Shown one piece after another: positions 11,306 to 20,353 of a DNA stretch of 64,000 nt; the stretch's first letter is position 1, and each line of letters opens with the position of its first letter. Both the position numbers and the translations under genes were made by a program. The DNA comes from Mycoplasma collis ATCC 35278 (GTDB lineage: Bacteria; Bacillota_I; Bacilli_A; Mycoplasmatales; Metamycoplasmataceae). The DNA is taken from NCBI RefSeq assembly GCF_000701825.1, contig NZ_JNJY01000001.1:1-64000 (forward strand), read 5' to 3'. A model generated the notes under the pieces. The model was given only the letters and a program-made list of their open reading frames with translations. It ran no database searches and was not told the DNA's origin.

Positions 11306-11887
11306 ATGATTGAATACAAAACAAAATGTAATGAAATTAATGAAAAAGAAGCTAAAAAAATATTGTATAATTATAAAAATAAAAAATATACAATTTGTTT
11401 TGGAAAAAATGAAAAAGGAGCTTTAGTAACTGAATTTAGTGTACTAAAAGTTAAAATGTCAAAAATCAAAACTCAAGATACATTAGCATTAATTTTAAAT
11501 GAATTAACAAAAATGAGAGGCGAGATTGTAGAAATTAAAAAAGATGTAACATCACTGAAAAAAGATGTTGTTGAATTAAAACAAGACGTCGCTATTTTAA
11601 AACAAGATGTTGTTGAATTAAAACAAGACGTCGCTATTTTAAAACAAGATGTTGTTGAATTAAAACAAGATGTTGCTGTTCTAAAACAAGATGTTGCTGT
11701 TCTAAAACAAGATGTTGCTGTTCTAAAACAAGATGTTGCCGAATTAAAAACAAGAGTTACTGTTTTAGAAAATGATGTGAAAGAAATGAAACAAGATATA
11801 GCAGTACTAAAAACTGATGTTTCAATGTTAAAATCTTTCCACAAAAAAGATTTTAAAGAAAAATTTAATATAGATATTGAAGAGTAA
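11306..11887 (+). CDS. Heptad-repeat coiled-coil protein, unknown function
   Basis: I do not recognise a family with certainty; the general shape recalls the DUF16-type coiled-coil proteins of mycoplasmas. The start follows AAAGGGAAT. The first 65 residues form a small mixed domain (EKEAKKILYNYKNKKYTICFGKNEKG), and residues about 66-185 are an almost uninterrupted coiled coil of seven-residue units of the type V-[VA]-[EIV]-L-K-Q-D. There is no signal peptide or membrane segment, so it is probably a cytosolic oligomer or scaffold. The perfect DNA-level repeats suggest recent expansion and length variation between strains. It stands alone between nagA and a bidirectional terminator. Confidence 0.8.
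   Translation: MIEYKTKCNEINEKEAKKILYNYKNKKYTICFGKNEKGALVTEFSVLKVKMSKIKTQDTLALILNELTKMRGEIVEIKKDVTSLKKDVVELKQDVAILKQDVVELKQDVAILKQDVVELKQDVAVLKQDVAVLKQDVAVLKQDVAELKTRVTVLENDVKEMKQDIAVLKTDVSMLKSFHKKDFKEKFNIDIEE
11567..11734 (+). repeat. Tandem 21-bp repeat (8 units) inside coiled-coil gene
   Basis: Eight contiguous 21-bp units encode VVELKQD, VAILKQD and VAVLKQD variants. The first four alternate as a 42-bp doublet; the last three before 11735 are near identical. A ninth degenerate unit follows (VAELKTR). Unit size keeps the frame, so slippage would change coil length by two turns without breaking the protein. Confidence 0.9.
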
Positions 11888-12050
11888 TATTAAATTTTTA
11901 AATTAAAATTAAAAAAAATTTTTTTATTTTTAAATAAAATAACATTTATTAATAGTAGATATTTTTTAAAGTAAAGTTTTATGTGAAACATTTTTTATAT
12001 TTGTTCTTTTACAACCAATAAATAAAAAATCGTTTAGAAACCAAATTTAA

Positions 12051-12088
12051 AAACACATTAATGATTTAAAATTGTCATTAATGTGTTT
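12051..12088. terminator. Bidirectional terminator between coiled-coil gene and traX-like gene
   Basis: An inverted repeat with a 14-bp stem (12051-12064 with 12075-12088, AAACACATTAATGA) ends in T-rich sequence on both strands. It can terminate the convergent transcripts from 11306 (+) and from the ABC/TraX operon (-). Confidence 0.75.
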
Positions 12089-12098
12089 TATTTTATAA

Positions 12099-12914
12099 TT
12101 AAAAAATTAAAAAAATACTTGGAATAATAAAACTTAATGGGTAAGAGCTTCAAAAGAAAATTTTAATCAATTTATTTTTATGAGGTTTTTTATGACTATA
12201 AAATAATAAAAACGGTATAACTAAAAGTGAATAAATTTGAACATCATTAACAGATATTTTTGTAATAAAGAAATAAATCAAATTTAAAACTATAAAAAAT
12301 AAAATATAAAATATTTTAAAAAATAAAAAATTATTAAATTTAAAATATTTAAAAGTTAGATTAAAAATAATACCCGAAAAAACAATTATTAAATAACCAT
12401 AAAATTTATAATCAATTCCAAATTTTGATGTTTTATTATTTAGTGATAAAGAAATATTTTTAAATTCAATAAATAAATAAAAAAATGTTAATATAGAAAA
12501 TAATAATATTCCCAATTTTTTATTTTTAATAAAAACATATGATGTTAAAGTACCTAAAAATAATTGAAAAAAAATGTTTAAAGTAAAAACATCAAAGGTT
12601 ATATCGATGAATAAACTAGAGATAATATAAACTATTTGTATTATTGCCCCAAATAAAAAAAGTTCTGCTAAATATTTTAAAGGTGTGTTAGTTTTATTTA
12701 TAGCTACACCACTTAAAAAAGCATAAATAGGAAAAGCTATTCTCCCTATTATTCTTAACTCTGTTTGAGTAGGAAAAAGAATAAATCCAAAATGATCAAC
12801 AAACATTGTTATTACAGCTATAAATCTTAAAATATTAGAGGTTAGAAAATTTCAACTTAATGTTTCGAATGAAAAACTATATAAATTTTTAATTCAATTT
12901 TTAAATTTTTCCAT
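12099..12914 (-). CDS. TraX-family membrane protein (putative N-acyltransferase)
   Basis: A polytopic membrane protein of 271 residues with about eight hydrophobic segments. The start is taken at 12914 (MEKFKNWIKNLYSF), because the segment FLTSNILRFIAVITMFVDHFGFILFP includes the TraX hallmark 'M-x-x-D-H-x-G' and is followed by RIIGRIAFPIYAFLSGVA. In F plasmids TraX N-acetylates pilin; wider family members sit with cell-surface and peptide genes. It lies 21 nt after the second ABC gene and is probably co-transcribed with both ABC genes. Inference: it acylates a substrate handled by the exporter pair. Motif match and length are seen; activity is not established. Confidence 0.7.
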
Positions 12915-12935
12915 TTTATTTTATCTTAACTTTAT

Positions 12936-14528
12936 TTAGAATAAATTAAAATTAATTACTTCATCAAACATTTGCATTTGTTCCTTTCTTAAATGATGAG
13001 AAATATAAAGAATAGTTGAATTTGTGTTTAATAAATTTTTAAGTATCTCATCAGCGTTTTTTTCATCTAAATTTGCAAGCACTTCATCTAAAAGTAAAAA
13101 ATTCTTTTTTAAATAAAAAATTCTTGCTATATTTACTCTTTGTTTTTCCCCAGTTGATAGTTGTGATAAATCATTTGTTTCTAAAATATTATTTGAAATA
13201 TTACTTAATTCAACTGATTTTTCCAATTCAGCATCATTAATATTATCATCAAATAAACTAATATTTTCTTTTAAGTTAGTTTCAAAAATATAAGATTTGT
13301 TTTCAAAAATAGTTATTTTTTTTCTTAAATTCAAATTATTAATATTTTTTATGTTGGTATCACTGATAAATATATCGCCTTCATAATTATTTATTTTAGA
13401 TGTTAATAATTTAAATAATGTACTTTTACCACTTCCTGATTTTCCAACTATTGCATATTTTTTACCTTTTTCAAATTTTAAATTTAAATTTGTAAAAATA
13501 TTTTTATCATTAAATTTTAAATTAATATTTTTAAGTTCAATTTTATTTATTTCATCAATGCTTTTTGTATTTAAATCTTTTTCTAAACTTAAGTTAAATG
13601 AATTAACAAGATTTCTAGTTGATAATACATTTTTAAAATTTTCAAAAGTATTTTCAATACTGTCCTTAAATTTACCTATTGAATAGTGAAATAAAAAAAT
13701 AGTACCAATAGAAATATCGAAAATATTTTCTAAATAAAAATAAACCATAAGTATAATTGTTAAATTTTGAAAAAATAAAAAAATTATATTTTGTGAATAA
13801 TCAGTAAAAAATGATCAATTCTTTTTTTTACGTTCTAAATTAAATGTTTTATTTATTATTTTTTTATTTTTTTCAAATAATAAATCTGTTTTATTTGAAA
13901 AATACAAAGTATGAAAATTATCAAAAAAATTATTAATAGAATTTAACAAAATATTATATTTATTCTTGAATTTGTTTAAATAATTAGTATTTTTTTTCTG
14001 AAAAATAAAATTAAAAACTAAATATAAAAAAATTATAAATAACAAAATAATTAAAATATAATAATTTGTCACTCCTCAATAAATTAACACCGTAAAAATA
14101 ACTAATGAATTAGCAAGCATTTCCATTCATGCTATATAATTTAGATTGTAATATTGATTACCTTCATTTATTGTTTTTTCAATAAAAATATTTTGATTGA
14201 ATTTCATGGTTTCTAAATTTTTAGAATCAGAAATTTGATTGACTAAATCTTTTATTATTATTTTATAAACAAATAACATTTGAAATAGCGTTAATCTATA
14301 ATAAAAATAATTGAATATTAAATTAAATATATAAAAAATAATTAAAATAGCTGAAATAATTAAAATTTTTATAATTGCATCTTTATCATTTACACCTGTT
14401 TTATCAATTACATAGTTAATAAATAATGATTCTAAATATAAGATTATAATAGGTAAAATCGTCATTAAAATAACACTAATTTGAAAAATAAATAATTTAA
14501 ATTTATTATGTCTAAATATTAATTTCAT
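12936..14528 (-). CDS. ABC exporter half-transporter (membrane plus ATPase), second of pair
   Basis: 530 residues: five to six membrane helices (about 1-290) fused to an ABC ATPase. Walker A is GKSGSGKST (362-370), signature LSTGEKQR (457-464), Walker B FLLLDEVLANLD (Glu482), and the switch His lies in YISHH. A type IV (MsbA-like) ABC exporter layout. The start has a clear GGAGGAAATAA site. Its first codons overlap the end of the upstream ABC gene by 17 nt, so the two are coupled and likely form a heterodimer. The substrate is unknown; no peptidase C39 domain is present, so it is not a double-glycine bacteriocin exporter. TraX-like protein follows. Confidence 0.88.
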
Positions 14529-16079
14529 TTATTTCCTCCAAATTAATTATTTCATCGTATTTTTCAAATTCATTTATATGATGCGTTACATTTATTAAAA
14601 GCAAATCTTTATTCTCATTGATTTTTTTTCAAATTATTTTTAAATTTTCTCGATCTACCTGAGAAAATGCTTCGTCTAAAATTAAAATATTTTTTTTATT
14701 TAAAAAAAATCTTGCTAAATTTATTCTTTGTTTTTCACCTGATGATAAATTATTATTTTCTTTTAATAGTGTTGTTTCGTCTAAAAAAATATTAGTTTTT
14801 TCTAAAGAATTTAAAACTTTTTTAGTTTCTATATTTTCCCAAAGCGTGATATTTTCATATATACTAGAATTAAAAAATGAATTTTTATGTTCGAGATAAC
14901 CAAATGAATTATTCAAAATACAATTATCAATATCGTTTATTTTTATATCATTAAAAAAAATATTAAATTTTTCGGATTGTATTTGTTTAGTCAATATTTT
15001 TATTAATGTGGATTTACCTGTTCCAGATGAACCGATGATTGCGTATTTTTTCCCTTTTTCAAAAGTTAAATTGATATTTTTAAAAATATCTTTTTTATCA
15101 ATAGAATAATTTAAATTTTTAACTTGTATTCATTCAATATCAATACTTTGATTTGAACAAATTTTTCTTTTTTTAAAATGAAGGATATTTTTTAAAAATT
15201 TTCTATGCGCAAGATACTTTTGATATGAAATTGTTGCAATTCTTATTCCTTGAATTGTCATAAAAATTAAACTAGGAATAACGAAAATAATTCCTATTTT
15301 TTCAATTTTATTGATTATAAAAATTAATGTTATTAATAAAATTAAAAAATTAAATAAAATTGTTATAGATGAGTTAAATATTTCTAATAAAATAACTTTT
15401 AATTTATTTTTTTTAAAATTTAATTCCATTTTTTTTATTAAAAAATCATACTTTTTAAAAATGCCTTTTCAATTCCTATTTGTCAATAAAAAATAAAACT
15501 ATCAAAATTTTTAATTCATGAATTGTTTTGTTTTTCATAAATATTAAAGAATTTTTCTTCCATTTTCCCAGCTTTAATTGTTGTGAAATATGATATAACA
15601 AAATTTATAATTAAAAAAGAAACGATAAATAAAGCTATTTTTCAACTTATCACAAAACTAATTATTATACTGAAAATAGAAAGTGTAATTTGTTCAAATG
15701 CAAAAATTCCTCAATTAAAACAATACCTTACTATTTCATCTCTTCTTTCTGAAATTCAATATATATATTTACCTTTATTTTCTTCAATTTCACTTAAATT
15801 TTGAATTGAAGCATTTTTTAAAGTATTGTTTGATATATCCATATTAACTTTGGTAATAAAATTGTTTTTTATTAAATTTGATAGTAAATTAAAAATTATT
15901 GAAAAAAATATTAGAAGAAAAATAACAATAAAATAAATTTTAAATTTTTCTCTATTAGAAATATCATTAACTAAATCTGCAATTAAAAATGAAATTCCTG
16001 TGAGAATCATGTAATTCAATATGCTAAATAAAACAATTAAAAATGTTGATTTGAAATTTTTTTTAAAATATTTCAACAT
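14512..16079 (-). CDS. ABC exporter half-transporter, first of pair, frameshifted
   Basis: The ATG at 16079 is preferred over a TTG one codon earlier because AAGGAAGG lies 5 nt before it. The first frame encodes the membrane domain (MLKYFKKNFKSTFLIVLFS...) and stops at TAA 15438. The next frame resumes at 15429 (MELNFKKNKLKVILLEIF) with the last helices and the ATPase: Walker A GSSGTGKST, signature LSSGEKQR, Walker B ILILDEAFSQVD. Adding one T to the T6 run at 15440-15445 (minus sense) joins them as ..KSMIFLIKKMELNF.., giving about 522 residues, equal in size to its partner. Either the exporter is broken, it is phase variable, or the base is an error. It forms a pair with the downstream gene. 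Confidence 0.8.
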
Positions 16080-16135
16080 CAAATCCTTCCTTTGCTAAAT
16101 TTATTAAAAAACTTAAACTAATGTTATACATAAAT

Positions 16136-16194
16136 CCCAAAGTACAAAAATAAATGCAACACTTTATAATTAAAAACAATAAAATTATAAAGGG
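16136..16194. repeat. Solo copy of IS30-type terminal repeat with hairpin
   Basis: A 59-nt element runs from CCC to GGG and contains AAATGCAACAC, then a 10-bp hairpin (CTTTATAATT / AATTATAAAG). The same sequence in inverted orientation is found at 52110-52170 (about 50 matches), where it forms the right end of a decayed IS. It sits between rbfA and the ABC operon with no transposase around it. In addition the hairpin could act as a weak terminator after rbfA. Confidence 0.7.
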
Positions 16195-16206
16195 ATGAAT
16201 TTGACT

Positions 16207-16551
16207 TTAGGATTGAGGCTTTTCTTTTATTTGATCTAAAATTTTTTCAATTTTATTAGCTTGTTCAGGTACATCATCAATAAAAAACTGCAATTCTGGA
16301 ACTCTTCTAACATTGCTTTTTTGTGCTAATAATCTTTTGATAAAACCTTTAGCATTTTCAATTGCTAAAAGTCCTTTTTTCTCTCGTTTTAAAAAAGTTA
16401 AATAAACTTTTAAAAATGAGCCATCTTTTGATAATTTAACTTCAGTTACATTAACATCAATAACGTCTGAATGTTCTAGGTCGTATTGCAAAATTTCAGA
16501 TATTGTAATTAAAAAATGATTTTCTTTTTTCTTATTTGTTACACTAGCCAT
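16207..16551 (-). CDS. rbfA: 30S ribosome-binding factor A
   Basis: A KH-fold assembly factor for the 30S subunit, 114 residues, normal length. Family pattern: LLITISEILQYDLEHSDV style N-terminal helix, then VTEVKLSKDGSFLKVYLTF, AKGFIKRLLAQKSNVRRVPELQFFIDD. The start ATG shares one base with the infB stop (TAATG), so it is translated by re-initiation. Last gene of nusA-ylxR-infB-rbfA, the classic order in Bacillota. Confidence 0.93.
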   Translation of the reverse strand: MASVTNKKKENHFLITISEILQYDLEHSDVIDVNVTEVKLSKDGSFLKVYLTFLKREKKGLLAIENAKGFIKRLLAQKSNVRRVPELQFFIDDVPEQANKIEKILDQIKEKPQS

Positions 16552-18359
16552 TAATCTTTTATCTCCACTTGTTCAAAAGCAATAAGTGTATCATCTACTT
16601 CAATATCATTAAATTTGTATATATGACATCCAAATTCATTACCAGCTAAAACCTCTTTAACATCATCAGTTGTTCTTCTTAAAGAGTCTAATTCACCAAT
16701 ATGAATAACTTTATTTTTTCTAATAACTTTAATTTTTGTTCTAGCTTTAAATTTACCAGTTAATAATTTACATCCTGCAATATTACCTACTTTGGAATAA
16801 TAGAATATTTTTAAAATTAAAGCTTCACCAATAATTTTTTCTTCAAATTTAGGAGGTTTTAGAGCATCTAATTGATTTTGTACATCTTCAATAATTTTAT
16901 AAATTACATCAAATTGCTTAATTTCTACTTTTGCATCATTAGCTAATTCTTTAATTCCCGCATTAATATTTAATTTAAAACTATAAATAATTGAATTTGA
17001 TGTTTTAGCTAATAAAATATCATTTTCATTGATTTCACCCACCCCGTGATGTACAACTTGCACTTGTGCTTCATCATTTTTTAATTTTTCTAATGAATTT
17101 TTAATTGCTTCAGTTGTTCCATAAACATCACCTTTAATAATAAAGTTTAAAATTTTTTCTCCTTCATTATTAACAATTATTTTTCTCTCTCTCAATGAGA
17201 TTTCTTTATCAAAAATAGCTTTATCTTTAGCTAAATTTTTAGCAAATTTTTCATTTTCAAATGCAAAAAATTTATCTCCCGCTAAAGGAACATGATTTAA
17301 TCCTGTAATTAAAACAGGTGTTCCAGGTTTTGCTTTTTTTAGTGATTTTCCATTTGAATCTTCTAAGGTTTTTATTCTTCCATATTTAGAACCAGCAACA
17401 ATAAAATCACCTTTATTTAATGTTCCGTGTTGAACAATTAAACTAGCCACAGTTCCTCTACCTTTTTCAATTTTAGATTCAATAACAACTCCAATTGCTT
17501 CACGATTTTTATTAGCTTTTAAATCTAAAATATCAGCTTGTAAATTAATAGCTTCAAATAATTCATTTATCCCTTTACCTGTCAGTCCTGATCCTTGAAC
17601 AAAAATATTATCGCCACCTCATTCTTCACTCATAATATTATGTTGTGATAGTTCAGCTTTAATTTTTTCTATATCTTTAATAGGTTTATCAATTTTGTTG
17701 ATAAATACAATAATTGGAGCGCCTGAATTTTTAGCATGATTAATAGCTTCAACAGTTTGAGGCATAACTCCATCATCTGCAGCCACCACTAAAACGATAA
17801 TATCTGTAATTTTAGAACCTCTAGCTCTCATTTCAGCAAATGCAGCATGTCCTGGTGTATCTAAAAAAGTTATTTTTCTTTTATCATAAACAATTTGATA
17901 TGCACCTGTATGTTGAGTAATTCCTCCAGATTCAGTTTGAACTACACTTGTTTGTCTTATTTTATCTAATAAAGTTGTTTTACCATGATCAACATGACCC
18001 ATTATTGTGATAATAGGTGGTCTTTTTTCCAATTCTTCTTCATCATCTTCTATTTTTAATTCTTCCATAAAATTAGAAGCATTAAGTTCAGTATGTTTTT
18101 GAAAATCATAATTATAATGAATACATAATTCAGCTATTTCTTCTTCATTAAGGATGTAATTTAAACTATACATTTTTCCTTTTTTGAAAAAAATCATAAT
18201 TATTTCTTTTGCATCTTTATTGATTTTTTCGGCAAAATCAGCAATTGACATTGCTCCTGTAAAATTGAAAACACCGTTTTTTAGTTCGATTTTTGCACTT
18301 GTAAATTGATTCTTAATAGTTTCTAAATTACTCTTTTTTTTATTATTATTTTTAGCCAT
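16551..18359 (-). CDS. infB: Translation initiation factor IF-2
   Basis: GTPase that delivers initiator tRNA to the 30S subunit. 602 residues, short because the N-terminal extension is minimal, as usual in mycoplasmas. G1 [10 protein letters not shown]3 DTPGHAAF, G4 NKID, then domain II and the fMet-tRNA-binding C-terminal domain ([22 protein letters not shown]). The start [10 protein letters not shown] overlaps the ylxR end by 8 nt. In-frame TGA in EEWGGDNIF marks a conserved Trp. Confidence 0.97.
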
Positions 18360-18615
18360 GTTTTATTATTTCCTCCATTAAATTTTGATATTCTTCTTTG
18401 GTAAAATTATTTTTAAAAGCTTTGTTTAATAATTTTTTTTTAAATAAAAGCTCAATAACTTCTTTTTTGTTTTCAACATAAGCGCCTCTACCTAGAAGTT
18501 TTTTGTTAAAATCAACACTTATTTTTTTTTCTTTATTTATTGAAAATCTCAATAAATTTTCAACAGGTAAAATTTGATTTGTAACAATACATTTACGATT
18601 ATATTTTAATTTCAA
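18352..18615 (-). CDS. ylxR: YlxR/RnpM family RNA-binding protein
   Basis: 87 residues, with the family features [18 protein letters not shown] and GRGAYV. YlxR (RnpM) homologues bind RNA and in B. subtilis affect RNase P; it conventionally sits between nusA and infB, as here. It starts 3 nt after the nusA stop and overlaps infB by 8 nt. Confidence 0.92.
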   Translation of the reverse strand: MKLKYNRKCIVTNQILPVENLLRFSINKEKKISVDFNKKLLGRGAYVENKKEVIELLFKKKLLNKAFKNNFTKEEYQNLMEEIIKHG

Positions 18616-18618
18616 AAG

Positions 18619-20211
18619 TTATTCTTCTCCTCATTCATCATCATCTCATTTAATATCAATTTCTTTAACTCCTGCAAATTCATTTAAATCATTATCATAT
18701 TTATAGTTTTTAATTTCTTTTTTAATTTGATTAATGTCATCTTCGGTGAAATTTTCTTTTTTAACTTCTAATGAATCTGTTTCATTTTCATTGATTTGTT
18801 CTTCAACTTGTTCTAGTTCATCCATCTCAGGATCGTCTAAATTTAATTCATTATCATCAAAACCGTATGAAAAATCACTATTAAATTTAAAATCTTCATT
18901 AAATTGTTCAATTTCTTTATCAAATTCTTCCATTAAAAATGATGCAAATGCTTTATTAGATCTATTTTTATAGTTGTTATTATTTTTATTATTAAATTCT
19001 GCTTTAGTTTTAATGCTATTTTCAAGTTGTTCTAATTCTTCTTTATCTTTGATATTACCATTTCATATAATATTGTTTTCACCAAATTCATTTATTGCTT
19101 GACTATATGAAATAATATCAAGTTTACTATTTACAAGCTCTCCCGCTAATATAACATTAATTCCTTTTTTCCCAATAGCTAATGTATGTTGAGAATTTGG
19201 CACTACAACTTTATATTTATTTTTTTTATCTTTTTCCGAAATTATTGAAATAACTTTGGAAGGAGCTAATGAATTGATAATAAATTTTTCTTTGTTTTTT
19301 GAAAATAGAACAATATCAATTTTTTCATTATCTAAATAATTAGAAATATTTTCTATTCTGTTGCCATCAATCCCAATTAATGAACCTAAAACATTTTCAG
19401 TTCCATTTTCTTCAAGTGAAGAGATAGCAATTTTAGCTCTTTTTTCATTAGCTCTTCTTGATATGTTTTCAATTTTAACTTTTCCAACAACAATTTCAGG
19501 AATTTCTTTATTTAAAATTTCGAATAATATTTTATTAGATATGTCAGAAATAATAATTTGACTACGTTTAGATATTTCATGAACATCATAAATATAAACA
19601 TCTTCTTCGTTATTAATACTATTAATATCATATGTTTTATTTGAAGATAAATATTTAGGCATAAAAGCGCTAATATTTTCATCTACTAATTCATAGTTTT
19701 TTCCCGCTTTATTATGTGAAATGAATTTAGCTTTTACAACACTACCTTTAAGTTGTGAATATTTTAAAAATATTTTTTGCCTTGAAATTTCATTAACTTT
19801 TTGAATTAAACTTTGGTGAATTATCTTTAATTTATCTTTTGGGATAAAGTCTTTAATGTCACATTCCATAGTAATAACATCATCTATTTTTAAACTTCTT
19901 TCTTCACCATCATCAGTAATTTTTTTAATATTTTTACTATTAGCAATAGAAATTGTGGTGAAAGAAATTTTCTCTTCTTCCAATAGTTCTTTATAATCTT
20001 CATCTGAAATAATTTTATAATTTTTGTTAATAAATTTTCAATCATTATTTGTTAAATCTATAACTAAATCAATATCAACATCGGGATCAATTTCTTTTTC
20101 GATAAATTTTTTAACAGTATCTTTTAAAATAGCAACAATTTCCGTATCTTCGATTTTTTTAGAATTAAAAATTTCTTGAAAAATTTTATATAGTGTTTTT
20201 TTGTTATTCAT
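18619..20211 (-). CDS. nusA: Transcription termination/antitermination factor NusA
   Basis: Binds RNA polymerase and nascent RNA to control pausing and termination. 530 residues from the ATG at 20211 (GGAGAAAAA site): N-terminal polymerase-binding domain, S1 domain (RQKIFLKYSQLKGSVVKAKFISHN), and KH1-KH2 with GSLIGIDGNRIENI and TLAIGKKGINVILAGEL. The last 150 or so residues are an acidic, low-complexity tail (repeated Glu/Asp/Asn, ending IKWDDDEWGEE) not found in B. subtilis NusA; similar acidic extensions occur in some mycoplasma NusA proteins. First gene of its operon, separated from polC by a hairpin. Confidence 0.95.
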
Positions 20212-20269
20212 TTTTTCTCCTTTTTATTTTATTTAGTTAATATATCCAATAAAAAATTAAATTAAGATA

Positions 20270-20297
20270 ATAAAAGGCTGCTTTCGCAACCTTTTAT
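20270..20297 (-). terminator. Terminator after polC
   Basis: A stem with a 4-nt loop (20270-20281 with 20286-20297, one mismatch, GC-rich centre) sits 57 nt past the polC stop. The minus RNA continues into a moderately U-rich stretch. It separates the long polC operon from nusA. Confidence 0.6.
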
Positions 20298-20353
20298 CCT
20301 AAAAATAATTTAATAAAATTACTTACATTATATATTAAATTTAATTTTTTATT

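Noticed and set aside
11567..11734. CRISPR-like repeat array
   Set aside because: Units are contiguous with no spacers and keep one coding frame, so this is an intragenic tandem repeat.
11473..11844. Minus-strand ORF with repeated SCFRTAT units
   Set aside because: It is the reverse complement of the heptad repeat; the plus frame has a ribosome site and heptad logic.
11945..12030. Short ORF (about 14 codons, MWNIFYICSFTTNK) as a possible exported peptide for the ABC/TraX cassette
   Set aside because: No ribosome site, wrong strand for the operon and no conservation evidence.
12936..16079. Bacteriocin exporter with C39 peptidase
   Set aside because: Neither ABC protein has an N-terminal cysteine peptidase domain and no double-glycine leader peptide is visible nearby.
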